Source: Rhodospirillaceae bacterium
Lineage (GTDB): Bacteria; Pseudomonadota; Alphaproteobacteria; Rhodospirillales; Casp-alpha2
Length of the DNA: 64,000 nt
Direction of reading: 5' to 3'
Assembly: GCA_018665815.1 (NCBI GenBank)
Contig: JABJBP010000111.1
Coordinates: forward strand, 1 to 64,000
Shown piece after piece: positions 54,236-63,324 of this stretch (the first letter of the stretch is position 1; each line of letters begins with the position of its first letter). The position numbers were made by a program, and so were the translations under genes. Below the pieces are notes generated by a model, which saw only the letters and a program-made list of their open reading frames with translations, did not search any database and was not told the origin of the DNA.

Positions 54236-55267
54236 TCAAGCGCCGGCGTATCGTTTGACGGTCTCCAGCAGTTCAGGCGTCAGCGGAATCCCTGAGGCGC
54301 GCCGTTCATCCATGGCGCGGGCCTCCAACTCACCCGGCAGCAGCACTTCACCACCTTCGTCGAACGGTGCCGAGCCCTTGATTTTGGCGACGAATTCTTC
54401 CATCCGGTCGTAGTAGGTGCCGGCGCCCAACAGCCGCAGCGGATCGATGGCGATGAAGAAGTGGCAGACACCTTGCGGTTCTTTCTCCGCCCACATGTCG
54501 CCGACATCGTCCAGGAACCGGCCGCCGGACATCACACCGGACAACAGTTCGACCATCAGCGACAATCCGTAACCCTTGTGGCCGCCGATAAACTGAATGA
54601 ACCCGTCGAGGCCGGCTGTCGGGTCGGTGGTTGGGGCGCCGTCGGCATCCAAGGCCCAACCCAGAGGCATGTCTTCGCCGGCATCGCGCAGTTTTCGCAT
54701 CTTGCCGCGCGCCGCGACACTTTGCGCCATATCCAAGATAAATGGCGCGCCGCCGCGACGCGGTGCTGCGAAGCCCAGCGGATTGTTTCCCATCAACAAA
54801 TCACGCCCACCAAAGGGCGCCATGGCCGGCGATGCACTGGTCCCGCAAAACAGCGCCATGGCGGCGACCGAGGCGGCGAACCCATAGGGCGCGGTGCCGC
54901 CGAAATGATTTGAGTTTTTAACCGAGACCAATCCAATGCCGTTGGCCCGAGCTTTCGCCATGGCACACTCCAACGCCTTGGCGCCGACCACCTGGCCTTG
55001 CCCACCGTCGCCGTCGATGATTGCCAATGCCGGTGCGCGATCTTCGATTTGGATGTCGGGGATGGCTTTTACGACACCAGCCTCGACGCGCTTCAGGTAT
55101 TGTTCGACCCGATGCACGCCATGTGTCGAGATGCCCATCAGGTCTGTCGTGACCAGGATTTCGGCGACGGCCTCGGCGTCATTGTCGGGGAAGCCTGCAC
55201 GGCGGAAAGCTTCCGTCGTCAGGGCCGACAGTTCCTCGGCGGATATGAAAACTTGTGATGTGGCCAT
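54236..55267 (-). CDS. Ldh2-family malate/lactate-type dehydrogenase
   Basis: 343 aa NAD(P)-dependent oxidoreductase of the Ldh_2 (YbiC/AllD/ComC) family. LMGISTHGVHRVEQYL, VKNSNHFGGTAPYGF and GHKGYGLSLMVELLSGVMSG carry the conserved catalytic and cofactor residues. Substrates in the family include malate, sulfolactate, ureidoglycolate and 2-ketogluconate, so the exact one is open. Divergent from the aminotransferase gene 73 bp away. Confidence 0.9.
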   Translation of the reverse strand: MATSQVFISAEELSALTTEAFRRAGFPDNDAEAVAEILVTTDLMGISTHGVHRVEQYLKRVEAGVVKAIPDIQIEDRAPALAIIDGDGGQGQVVGAKALECAMAKARANGIGLVSVKNSNHFGGTAPYGFAASVAAMALFCGTSASPAMAPFGGRDLLMGNNPLGFAAPRRGGAPFILDMAQSVAARGKMRKLRDAGEDMPLGWALDADGAPTTDPTAGLDGFIQFIGGHKGYGLSLMVELLSGVMSGGRFLDDVGDMWAEKEPQGVCHFFIAIDPLRLLGAGTYYDRMEEFVAKIKGSAPFDEGGEVLLPGELEARAMDERRASGIPLTPELLETVKRYAGA

Positions 55268-55339
55268 ACCCGCAGATTGCCCGCTTCGCTTTCCTTGGTC
55301 AATTGGTGCTAATCTCAGTCAACAATTGGGGAGGATAAG

Positions 55340-56674
55340 ATGGATCGCGCCCGCGCAAAGCGTATTGCCAAGCAATGGATGTTCCCGACCGAGACCACCA
55401 GCTACATGGGGGGCCTTGAAGACCGCCCGGTTCTGGTGAGGTCGGAAGGCCGCACCGTCACCGATTCGGACGGTAAGGAATATCTGGATTTCCAATCCGG
55501 GCAGATGGGCGCCGCACTGGGGCATCAGCACCCGCGCATGACAGCGGTCGTTGAGAATACCATGCGCTCGATGATGCATTCGACCAACACCATGCTCAAC
55601 GCGCCGCGCCTCAAGCTGCATGAGCGGTTGGGAAAGTTGCTGCCGCTGCCGTTATCGAAATCGCTGTTTTTGGTGTCCGGTAGCGACACGATTGAGGCCA
55701 GCGTGGATTTGGCACGAAAAGCAACCGGTGGTGTCGATGTGATTGGCTTTCACGCTGGGCTGCACGGCTCGACTTCATACCTGACGCGCTCATTGTCGTT
55801 CAACTGGGAGCGCAGAAAGCACAGTGTCGTTGCCCCGGCGACGCAAGCCATCGTCACACCGTATTGTTATCGCTGTCCGTTAAAACTGAAATTTCCCAGT
55901 TGCGACATTCAATGTCTGGATACCAGCCTCGAACTGGCTGATGCGAACTTCACCACCAAGCCCGCGGCCTTCATCGGTGAGCCGATCCTCAGCGCCGGCG
56001 GTGTAATCCAGCCGCCGGAGGGGTATTTTAAGAAGCTTCAAGAAGCCCTCAAGGCGCGCGGCATGTTGATGATCATGGATGAGGCGCAGACAGGATTGGG
56101 CAAGACCGGCAAGTTGTTTGGATTCCAGCACGAAAAGGGCGTCAGTCCGGAGATCATCGGCATCTCCAAGCACTTTGGCGGCGGCCTGCCGATCAGTGCG
56201 GTCTGCACCACGGCCAAGGTTGCCCGTGACGCGGTCAAGAACGGCTACTTCGCGACGCGCTCGCATGCCACCGATCCATTGCTGTGTGCCGCCGGAACGG
56301 AAAGCCTGAATATCGTCGAAGACGAAGACATGGCTGGAAAGGCGGCGAAAATTGAAACGCGCATCAAAGGCGCGTTCAACAAAATGGCCAAGGAATTCGA
56401 GTCGGTTGGCGACATTCGCGGTCGGGGCGTGTTGTTGGGGATCGAGTTCGTCACTGACCGCGTCAAGAAGACGCCGGCGAATGCGCAGACCAAAATGATA
56501 TTTGATTATTGTCTGAACAAAGGACTGATCTTCCAAATTAGGGGAACACGCGGCCTGCAGAATGTCATCCGCCTGGTGCCACCGATGACCACGACCAAGC
56601 CGGAATTGGATCGGGCGCTGTCGATTTTGTATGACGCCGTTAAGCGGGCATCGAAAGGCAAACGGCGGGGCTGA
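55340..56674 (+). CDS. Class III PLP-dependent aminotransferase
   Basis: 444 aa. PLP-binding Asp in LMIMDEAQTGLGKTGKLFG and Schiff-base Lys in GISKHFGGGLPISA. The overall pattern (DRPVLVRSEGRTVTDSDGKEYLDF) is that of omega-transaminases and dialkylglycine decarboxylase. Probably acts on an omega- or alpha-amino acid derived from the neighbouring catabolic genes. Its stop touches the next ATG, so the alpha/beta hydrolase is co-translated. Confidence 0.9.
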   Translation: MDRARAKRIAKQWMFPTETTSYMGGLEDRPVLVRSEGRTVTDSDGKEYLDFQSGQMGAALGHQHPRMTAVVENTMRSMMHSTNTMLNAPRLKLHERLGKLLPLPLSKSLFLVSGSDTIEASVDLARKATGGVDVIGFHAGLHGSTSYLTRSLSFNWERRKHSVVAPATQAIVTPYCYRCPLKLKFPSCDIQCLDTSLELADANFTTKPAAFIGEPILSAGGVIQPPEGYFKKLQEALKARGMLMIMDEAQTGLGKTGKLFGFQHEKGVSPEIIGISKHFGGGLPISAVCTTAKVARDAVKNGYFATRSHATDPLLCAAGTESLNIVEDEDMAGKAAKIETRIKGAFNKMAKEFESVGDIRGRGVLLGIEFVTDRVKKTPANAQTKMIFDYCLNKGLIFQIRGTRGLQNVIRLVPPMTTTKPELDRALSILYDAVKRASKGKRRG

Positions 56675-57522
56675 ATGATCGACGCATTGGAAGAAACCGC
56701 CAAGGTCATCCAGACTCCGTGCGGCGACGGGCACATGGTTTGGCATCTCTGGGGTGAACGGGCGCCCCTGGTGTTGCTGCACGGGGGCTCCGGATCCTGG
56801 ACCCATTGGGCACGGAATATCCCAGCCTTGTCCCAGCGGTTCCGGTTGCTGGTCGCGGATTTGCCGGGGCTTGGTGATTCCGATGAACCGACCGTGCCCT
56901 ATGACAGCACGAATTACCCGGCCAGTACGGCACGCCTGGCGGCCATCGTGCAAACGGGTGTGGATGCAATTTTGGGCGACGATGCGTCGTTTCATCTCTG
57001 CGGGTTTTCCTTTGGATCAATCATCGGCACGTACTTGGCGGCGCGGGCCGGCCAGCGCGTCAAAACTTTGACGCTGGCCGGATCCGCCGCCTTCGGCCTG
57101 CCTTGGGATGGCCTGAATGGCAATCTCAAGGGGATGACGAATGAGATGACAGAAGCCGAACGCATTGAAATTCAGCGCCATAACCTGTCGATCATTATGA
57201 TGGCCGGTCTGGTCGGTGAGGATGCGGCGCGTATGCAGCTTCGAAATGTTGAACGCGCCCGGGTCCGCTCGCATGGGATTGGTGATACGGATCTTTGATG
57301 GTTGCCCTCAAGCAGGTCACCGCGCCATTGAACGGTATTTGGGGCCGTCAGGACATTTATGCGCAACCGAACCTCAAGCGGATCGGTGAGATTTTTCGCG
57401 ATCAGGATGCGAGCGCGATTTTTAATATTATCGATGGCGCCGGCCATTGGGTGATGTACGAACAATCGGCGATATTTGATGCGACACTGACCGAGATCAT
57501 CGAACAGCGTGGCGGTTCGTGA
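56675..57522 (+). pseudogene. Alpha/beta hydrolase gene with frameshift
   Basis: The first frame has the complete N-terminal catalytic part: LVLLHGGSGSWTHWARNIP, LPGLGDSDEP and the nucleophile elbow LCGFSFGSIIG. It stops at 57298 after HGIGDTDL. The remaining cap and catalytic-His part (VALKQVTAPLNGIWGRQDIY, DGAGHWVMYEQ) lies in another frame up to 57522. One extra T in the TTT at 57294-57296 fuses them to about 282 aa, the normal length. Without it the enzyme would lack its Asp/His. Either inactivated or miscalled at the homopolymer. Confidence 0.72.
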
Positions 57523-57555
57523 TAGAGACGCCATAAATCCAAAGTGGAGATTCCC

Positions 57556-58431
57556 ATGACAGCCGACAGCTACCAACACCCCGATGCCATTGTCACCACC
57601 GAGTGGCTTGCCGATCACCTGGATGACCCGGGCCTTCGTATTTTCGAATGCACCATGAAGCTGGTTTATGAACCCGGTTCGCCCGTGCGCTCGATCAACC
57701 AGCGCGACGCCTTTGACGCCGGCCATATTCCCGGTGCCGGATACTTCGATTTGCAGGCAGATCTTTCCGACAACGAAAGCTCGTTCCGCTTCACCATGCC
57801 GCCGCCGGCGGCGTTGGCGACGATACTGGCCGGGCGCGGTGTCGGCGACGGTACCCGCGTTGTGTTGTATAGCCGCGACAGCTTGCAGTGGTCGACCCGG
57901 GTCTGGTGGATGCTCCGCGCCATCGGTTTCGATAACGCGGCGGTGTTGGACGGCGGATGGAGCACTTGGATCGCCGAAGGCCGGCCTATTTCGACGGAGG
58001 GGTGCGCTTATGGCCCCGAGACCCTGAACGTCAAACCGAGACCGGCGCTTTTCGTCGGCCCCGACGCAGTTCAGGCGGCCATCAATGATACGGCAGTCTG
58101 CACCATCAATGCTCTGACGCCGGATATCCACAGTGGTGAGAACCTGCGCTACGGGCGGGCCGGCCGAATTCCTGGCAGCGTCAATATCTCAGCCGCTGAA
58201 ATGCAGGACCCGGAAACCTTGAAAATACCCACCGCCGAAGACTCGGCGGGCCGATTTATCGCGGTCGGCGCGGACAGCGCGGCACGGATCATCGTTTATT
58301 GCGGCGGCGGTATCGCCGCCAGCCTGGATGCGTTTTTGCTGCACCAGTTGGGCCATGAAGACATCGCCATCTACGACAATTCGATGACCGAATGGGCCAA
58401 TGATCCGGCGCGCCCCATGGAGACGGATTAG
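57556..58431 (+). CDS. Rhodanese-family sulfurtransferase (two domains)
   Basis: 291 aa tandem rhodanese. N-terminal inactive domain (AGHIPGAGYFDLQADLS), C-terminal domain with the persulfide Cys in IIVYCGGGIAASLDAFLL. The CGGGIA loop resembles 3-mercaptopyruvate sulfurtransferases (CGSGVTA) more than thiosulfate ones. Start placed at MTADSYQHPD, after GTGGAGATTCCC; an in-frame ATG 12 bp upstream is also possible. Confidence 0.9.
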   Translation: MTADSYQHPDAIVTTEWLADHLDDPGLRIFECTMKLVYEPGSPVRSINQRDAFDAGHIPGAGYFDLQADLSDNESSFRFTMPPPAALATILAGRGVGDGTRVVLYSRDSLQWSTRVWWMLRAIGFDNAAVLDGGWSTWIAEGRPISTEGCAYGPETLNVKPRPALFVGPDAVQAAINDTAVCTINALTPDIHSGENLRYGRAGRIPGSVNISAAEMQDPETLKIPTAEDSAGRFIAVGADSAARIIVYCGGGIAASLDAFLLHQLGHEDIAIYDNSMTEWANDPARPMETD

Positions 58432-58465
58432 CAGATACGGATTGAGGGCCTGGCCATATGATAAA

Positions 58466-58498
58466 CCGGCCCGGCGGATGCCGGGCCGGCTGCTTTTC
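58466..58498 (+). terminator. Intrinsic terminator after the sulfurtransferase
   Basis: Perfect 10-bp GC-rich stem (CCGGCCCGGC 58466-58475 / GCCGGGCCGG 58480-58489) with a GGAT loop followed by CTGCTTTT. Strong for the plus strand; it may also stop the DUF1127 transcript. Confidence 0.88.
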
Positions 58499-58524
58499 CA
58501 GGGAACGGTTGCTGCCTTGCCAGG

Positions 58525-58761
58525 TTACGGCTGTTCCCCGGGCAAATCCCAAAATGACCGCGTCGATTCAGCCAAAGCCTGCTCGCGGGTGATGCCGATA
58601 TCGGCAAGTTGGCTGTCGGTCAGCTCGGCCAACTGCCGGCGCTGGCGATTAACCCGGTAGGCCTTCACGGCCAGGACAATCAGGTGCAAGGGGGCGACCG
58701 GACGAAGTCCCAGGCGGAATGTCGGGTGCTGGGCGAGGGTGGCGGCGTGAACGTTTGTCAT
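58525..58761 (-). CDS. DUF1127 small protein
   Basis: 78 aa. The DUF1127 motif LAELTDSQLADIGITREQAL is near the C-terminus, preceded by a basic segment (VNRQRRQL). Small arginine-rich proteins of this group are RNA-binding or phosphate- and redox-related regulators in alphaproteobacteria. Divergent from the LysR gene. Confidence 0.88.
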   Translation of the reverse strand: MTNVHAATLAQHPTFRLGLRPVAPLHLIVLAVKAYRVNRQRRQLAELTDSQLADIGITREQALAESTRSFWDLPGEQP

Positions 58762-58828
58762 GTTGGCCTCCTATGGCGCGGGCTAATGTGTGGCGGCGTG
58801 TTGGCCACAGAGATAGAGAATTTTATTG

Positions 58829-58876
58829 AATAACGAAGATGAATGTTTATTATAAAGTTGATAATGTTTCGTTATT
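58829..58876. promoter_or_regulatory. Inverted repeat in the DUF1127-LysR divergent region
   Basis: AATAACGAA (58829-58837) and TTCGTTATT (58868-58876) form a perfect 9-bp inverted repeat with a 30-bp AT-rich spacer, 20 bp before the LysR start. Fits a two-site LysR autoregulatory region. Confidence 0.5.
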
Positions 58877-58896
58877 AATAGAAATTGAGTCCGCTC

Positions 58897-59769
58897 ATGG
58901 CCCATAACATCGATACCTCCCTGCTTCGCGCTTTCGTTGCCGTCGCCGAGACCGGTGGCATGACTCGCGCCGGGCTGTTGTTGAATCTGACCCAAGCCGC
59001 CGTCAGCCAGCAGGTGAAGCGTCTTGAAGACCTGCTTCAATCGCAATTGTTCGAGCGTGAAAAGAAAAAGGTCAAATTGTCCGCCGATGGCGAGCGGCTG
59101 TTACCGCTGGCGCAACGCATGCTGGAAATGAACGATCAGGTCTGGGGCGTGATGACGGCGCCCGACTTCGAAGGCGAGGTCCGTGTCGGCGTACCGCACG
59201 ATATCGTCAAGGCGTTCATGCCGCCGATCCTGAAAAGCTTTGATCGTGCGTGGCCGCGCGTCAGCGTCTCACTGGTGCCGGGGGCATCGTTGGAATTGAT
59301 GGAAGCCATGGACCGTGGTGAGACCGATCTGACCATGACGACCGAGCAAGGGGTCCAACCGGGTGGTGAGGTTTTGCTGCATGACCAATTGGTTTGGGCT
59401 GGTTGCCGGGACGGCCGGGCACATTTGAATGACCCGCTGCCGATCACGGTCGGTAATCCGCGATGTATTTTCCGAGCAGCGTGCACGGCGGCGCTTGCGA
59501 ATATTGATCGCCAGTGGCGGGCCGTGGTCGACAATGGCAACATGTTGTCCGTTTATGCGGCCCTTGAAGCCGATTTGGCCGTCACGCCGCTGATGGCGTC
59601 AACGGTGCCCGAGGGGCTGGTTGTTTTGCGCCCGGAGTCAGGTCTGCCGCCGCTACCGCCGTTCAATGTCAATCTATACCTGCCAAAGGCGGGCGCGTCG
59701 GATGCCGGTTTGGAGTTTGCTAAACATATCCGTGAACAGTTCAAGGCGCGCTACCGTCACGCCGCCTGA
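58897..59769 (+). CDS. LysR-family transcriptional regulator
   Basis: 290 aa. HTH_1 at residues 4-62 (LLRAFVAVAETGGMTRAGLLLNL, then QAAVSQQVKRLEDLL), effector domain from about 90 (EGEVRVGVPHDIV). Start at the ATG giving MAHNIDTSLLRAF. The regulated genes are not evident; DUF1127 is the divergent neighbour. Confidence 0.92.
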   Translation: MAHNIDTSLLRAFVAVAETGGMTRAGLLLNLTQAAVSQQVKRLEDLLQSQLFEREKKKVKLSADGERLLPLAQRMLEMNDQVWGVMTAPDFEGEVRVGVPHDIVKAFMPPILKSFDRAWPRVSVSLVPGASLELMEAMDRGETDLTMTTEQGVQPGGEVLLHDQLVWAGCRDGRAHLNDPLPITVGNPRCIFRAACTAALANIDRQWRAVVDNGNMLSVYAALEADLAVTPLMASTVPEGLVVLRPESGLPPLPPFNVNLYLPKAGASDAGLEFAKHIREQFKARYRHAA

Positions 59770-59913
59770 CCGGGTCGGTCAGAGCATTGACTTTAATTTC
59801 GTTAAACTTGGTGCCGCATTGACCCGATTCCCCATTGGCCATTATATTCCGTTGCCCCATCAACCCATGGGCGTGGCCGACTAGCCGGGCCCTTTACTCA
59901 AGCAGTTAGAGCT

Positions 59914-60279
59914 ATGGCTAAGATTCTTCTCGTCGAAGACAACGAAATGAACCGCGAGATGCTGACGCGGCGACTGACCCGCCGTGGCTACGAGGTGATT
60001 GTTGCCGGCGACGGCCAAACCGCGGTTGACCTTGCCGGCAGCGACACGCCGGAAGTCATTCTGATGGATATGAGCCTGCCGGTCATAGATGGCTGGGAAG
60101 CGTCGCGCCAGATCAAATCCATCGAAACCACAAAGGATATTCCAATCATCGCGCTCACTGCGCACGCAATGGCCAGCGACCGTGAAAAGGCGTTGGAGGC
60201 GGGTTGTGATGACTATGACACCAAGCCCGTTGATTTGGATCGGCTTTTGTCGAAAATCGACAAGGCTGTAAGCACCTAA
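59914..60279 (+). CDS. Single-domain response regulator (DivK-like)
   Basis: 121 aa receiver domain only. Phosphorylation site Asp52 in VILMDMSLPVIDGWEA, acidic pair VEDNEMNRE, Thr in IALTAHAMASD and the Lys in DTKPVDLDRLLSKI. Closest in style to DivK and the receivers of hybrid kinases. It has no output domain, so it works by protein contact or phosphotransfer. Confidence 0.88.
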   Translation: MAKILLVEDNEMNREMLTRRLTRRGYEVIVAGDGQTAVDLAGSDTPEVILMDMSLPVIDGWEASRQIKSIETTKDIPIIALTAHAMASDREKALEAGCDDYDTKPVDLDRLLSKIDKAVST

Positions 60280-60379
60280 GCCGCAAATCCTTCCATTGGT
60301 GCGCTTCGGGCCAATGTTATCGTGGGAATTGGCATTGCCGAACCGCCCGAAGCCCAACCGCAAATCCGACAGCTGATTT

Positions 60380-60937
60380 TTATTCGCCGTTTTTTAGGCG
60401 GTTGAGGGCACCAACGGCGCCTTCAGGGTCCGCGGTCCCCCAGAAACCCACGGCTGCCCTGAGCGCGCGCAGGCGCCCGAACGGCTCGGTGGCGAAAATA
60501 ATATTGCCGGTCCCATCGGCATGGGTTTCCGATACCACCATCTCGATTTGCTGAGAATTGAAATTGCGCAACGCCTTCCATGGCCGGGTCTGAGCGATGA
60601 TCGCGCGGTAGTTTGTCACGCCGTAGAAGGTGGCCGGCGAGGTCCACCAATGCCAAAATGGCTTAATGGCAAGGCCGGCGCCGAAAATCGTAAATATGAT
60701 GCCGAACATGACAACAAATATGGCCGGGCTGCGTGGGTTTGCCAGCATCGGCTCGTGGGCCATGTAGAGCGCAATGGCGCCAGCGATGAAGATGACGCGT
60801 CCGAAAATGGCTCGAAATGGGTTTGAGCTTGCATAGGTCTTCCGATCCGGTATTCCAGACCACAGAAGATTTTCATCCTCATCCAACTCGGTGCCAATCA
60901 CCTGTGCCGGCGTGAGGGCAGCCTTGGCATCGTTCAT
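60380..60937 (-). CDS. Membrane protein with bacterial PH-like domain
   Basis: 185 aa. LLWSGIPDRKTYASSNPF, two membrane helices (RVIFIAGAIALYMAH and FVVMFGIIFTIFGAGLAI), then a C-terminal beta-rich part (FYGVTNYRAIIAQTRPWKAL) like bPH2/YdbS-type domains. Function unknown. ATGA overlap with the upstream small secreted protein gene. Confidence 0.7.
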   Translation of the reverse strand: MNDAKAALTPAQVIGTELDEDENLLWSGIPDRKTYASSNPFRAIFGRVIFIAGAIALYMAHEPMLANPRSPAIFVVMFGIIFTIFGAGLAIKPFWHWWTSPATFYGVTNYRAIIAQTRPWKALRNFNSQQIEMVVSETHADGTGNIIFATEPFGRLRALRAAVGFWGTADPEGAVGALNRLKNGE

Positions 60938-61245
60938 TGCGGATTTTTCTTTGACGTGCAGGTCTCGTCGATGCGGTCGTGTTGGCTGTCATAGGCCATC
61001 TCGCACACTGTTTGGTCGGCGCCCTTTTTTAATACAAAGGTCGTAACCTGGATGACCCGAGTGAGATTTTCATAGGGCGCGACACCCGGCAGACTGCGTC
61101 GGCTTTCTTCCTTTGAAACGACGCTCCAGCCCGCCGTTCGTAAACCGGCCACGCTTATTTCTTTCGCGGCAATCGGGCCGGCCCAGAGAATCGTAGCGGC
61201 AAAAATGCTGATCGCGGCGCCAGGCATCATGTCGGAAAGTCGCAT
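60934..61245 (-). CDS. Small exported protein, unknown function
   Basis: 103 aa. Signal peptide (MPGAAISIFAATILWAGPIA, cleavage after AKE region), mature part with two cysteines (VCEMAYDSQ, TCTSKKN) likely joined. Coupled to the PH-like membrane protein by ATGA overlap. Family not recognised. Confidence 0.65.
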   Translation of the reverse strand: MRLSDMMPGAAISIFAATILWAGPIAAKEISVAGLRTAGWSVVSKEESRRSLPGVAPYENLTRVIQVTTFVLKKGADQTVCEMAYDSQHDRIDETCTSKKNPQ

Positions 61246-61349
61246 TCACAGTTTTCCAAGTCGTTGATTCAACGCCACTATAATCGGAGCCGGGGGGCGC
61301 CGTCACGACCTTGCTTGGAGGCCGCCCAACGAGCGGCTAGAATTTGCGC

Positions 61350-62144
61350 ATGCAGCAGTATCTTGATCTCATCGGTCACGTCCGCCAAACCGGTGTCTTG
61401 CGCGGTGACCGTACCGGCACCGGCACGCAGAGCGTTTTCGGCCATCAGATGCGGTTTGACCTGGGCGACGGCTTTCCCGTCCTGACCACCAAGAAGCTGC
61501 ATCTGAAATCCATTATTCATGAATTGCTATGGTTTCTGGCCGGCGATACCAACATCAAATACCTGAAAGACAACAACGTCTCGATCTGGGATGACTGGGC
61601 TGACGAGAACGGTGATTTGGGACCCGTCTACGGCTATCAATGGCGGTCCTGGCCAAAGCCGGACGGCAGCCATGTCGATCAGATGACGCAAATCGTCAAC
61701 GATATCCGGAATAATCCCAATTCACGCCGCCATATTGTCTCGGCGTGGAATGTCGCCGACGTCAATCAGATGGCATTGCCGCCGTGTCATTGCCTGTTCC
61801 AATTCTATGTGGCCGACGGCAAATTGTCGTGTCAGCTTTACCAGCGCAGTTGCGATATCTTTTTGGGTGTGCCGTTCAATATCGCGTCCTATGCTTTGCT
61901 GACCATGATGGTCGCTCAGGTCACGGGATTGAAGCCCGGTGATTTCGTTCATACCTTGGGTGACGCACATCTTTATACCAATCATTTTGACCAGGCCGAT
62001 TTGCAGTTGGCCCGCCAGCCGTTGGCGTTGCCGGAAATGAAGATCAATCCCGATATCGATGACCTGTTTGGCTTCACCTTCGATGATTTTGAATTGGTCG
62101 GCTACGAATCACATCCCCATATCGCCGCCCCCATCGCGGTTTAG
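61350..62144 (+). CDS. thyA: Thymidylate synthase
   Basis: 264 aa, exactly the E. coli-type length. Makes dTMP from dUMP with methylene-tetrahydrofolate. Signature [20 protein letters not shown] with the catalytic Cys, dUMP contacts [14 protein letters not shown] and [11 protein letters not shown]. Start at MQQYLDL; an upstream in-frame TTG is two codons earlier. folA follows by 11 bp, the classic pair. Confidence 0.98.
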   Translation: MQQYLDLIGHVRQTGVLRGDRTGTGTQSVFGHQMRFDLGDGFPVLTTKKLHLKSIIHELLWFLAGDTNIKYLKDNNVSIWDDWADENGDLGPVYGYQWRSWPKPDGSHVDQMTQIVNDIRNNPNSRRHIVSAWNVADVNQMALPPCHCLFQFYVADGKLSCQLYQRSCDIFLGVPFNIASYALLTMMVAQVTGLKPGDFVHTLGDAHLYTNHFDQADLQLARQPLALPEMKINPDIDDLFGFTFDDFELVGYESHPHIAAPIAV

Positions 62145-62155
62145 GCAGTAATATT

Positions 62156-62665
62156 TTGATCCGCGTCTCTTTGATCGTCGCCATGGCTGAGAACCGGACG
62201 ATTGGATTGGACGGCGGGATGCCATGGCATATCTCCGCTGATTTGAAATATTTCAAGCAGATGACCATGGGCTGCCCGGTCATCATGGGGCGGAAGACCT
62301 ATCAATCCATTGGTGGCGCACTGCCCGGTCGGGCCAATATCGTCATTACCCGCAATGAGACCTTTGCGTTGGCGGATGCCGACGTTGTCCATGACATTGC
62401 GGCTGCTGTTCGTAAGGCCAAGGCAATTGCTGAGATTGAGGGCGGCGAAGAAATCTTCGTCATAGGCGGCGCCGAAATTTACGGCCAAGCACTGACTGAA
62501 GCGGATATGATTTACCTGACCGAAATTGCGGCGACGGTGCCGGGCGATGCGTTCTTTCCGGAATGGGCGGAGGAAGATTGGCGCGAAGTCAGCCGTGAAA
62601 CCCATCCGCCCGAGAAAGCCGGCGCGCCGGCTTTTAGCTTCGTCGTCATGGCCAGATTGCGCTGA
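62156..62665 (+). CDS. folA: Dihydrofolate reductase
   Basis: 169 aa. Recycles the dihydrofolate that ThyA produces. IVAMAENRTIGLDGGMPWHI with the Trp and active-site acidic region, GRKTYQSIGGALPGR, and FVIGGAEIYGQAL are intact. The start is TTG (followed by IRVSLIVA); no in-frame ATG lies at a family-like position. Gene pair thyA-folA supplies and regenerates folate for DNA synthesis. Confidence 0.95.
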   Translation: MIRVSLIVAMAENRTIGLDGGMPWHISADLKYFKQMTMGCPVIMGRKTYQSIGGALPGRANIVITRNETFALADADVVHDIAAAVRKAKAIAEIEGGEEIFVIGGAEIYGQALTEADMIYLTEIAATVPGDAFFPEWAEEDWREVSRETHPPEKAGAPAFSFVVMARLR

Positions 62666-62683
62666 AACCGGTTGTCGATCACT

Positions 62684-63250
62684 TCACAGATGGAAACAAT
62701 CGATGGCGATCCACCATTCGCGTTCGAACGGATTGAGCGCGCCGAGGTATATGTTGTCGTTCTTTTTCACATCCGACGTCGGCTCATAGCCCGGTGTCAT
62801 GCCGATGAGAATGGTGCTGACGCAGATCGAATTTTTCTTGAACAACGCAAAAACATCACGTCCGGCGACGGACCGCTCGGTGAAGCGTTTCGTTTCTTTG
62901 GTTTCGCGCCAGCCGGCCAGAGTTAGGGCAGCTTTGATATGCGCGTTCATGTCGATGAGCGTGCGAATTTCCGGGCCCTCGAAATGCGCGCCCGAGCCCA
63001 CCGTCAACAGGCGGCAAATGCGGCCTTTGATACCCATTTGATTGGGCGGAAATTCGAATTCCATCCGTCGAAAACCCGGACCCACGGGCAGGCCATCTTC
63101 AAGGGCCGTCCGCACTTCATTGCATTCGGCCGCCGGTAATGGTTCCACTTCCTGAGCGATGGCGGGTACGGCCCGCAACGCACCGACGGTCGGCGCCGCC
63201 AGAAGCAACACCGCAAGTAAACCAGGTAGAATGAGTTGCAGACCCCGCAT
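62684..63250 (-). CDS. Uncharacterised secreted protein
   Basis: 188 aa from the ATG that gives a clean signal peptide (MRGLQLILPGLLAVLLLAAP...). The mature part has four cysteines (AECNEV, GRICRLL, SICVST, IDCFHL). A longer open frame to 63391 adds an unlikely Pro/Arg-rich N-terminus. Family not recognised. Convergent with folA. Confidence 0.65.
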   Translation of the reverse strand: MRGLQLILPGLLAVLLLAAPTVGALRAVPAIAQEVEPLPAAECNEVRTALEDGLPVGPGFRRMEFEFPPNQMGIKGRICRLLTVGSGAHFEGPEIRTLIDMNAHIKAALTLAGWRETKETKRFTERSVAGRDVFALFKKNSICVSTILIGMTPGYEPTSDVKKNDNIYLGALNPFEREWWIAIDCFHL

Positions 63251-63324
63251 GGGTCGACATGGTACGGGAAAACGTGCGCCAGCCCAAGGGGTTAGACGCA
63301 CATCGTCGGAATTGCCCGGAACCG

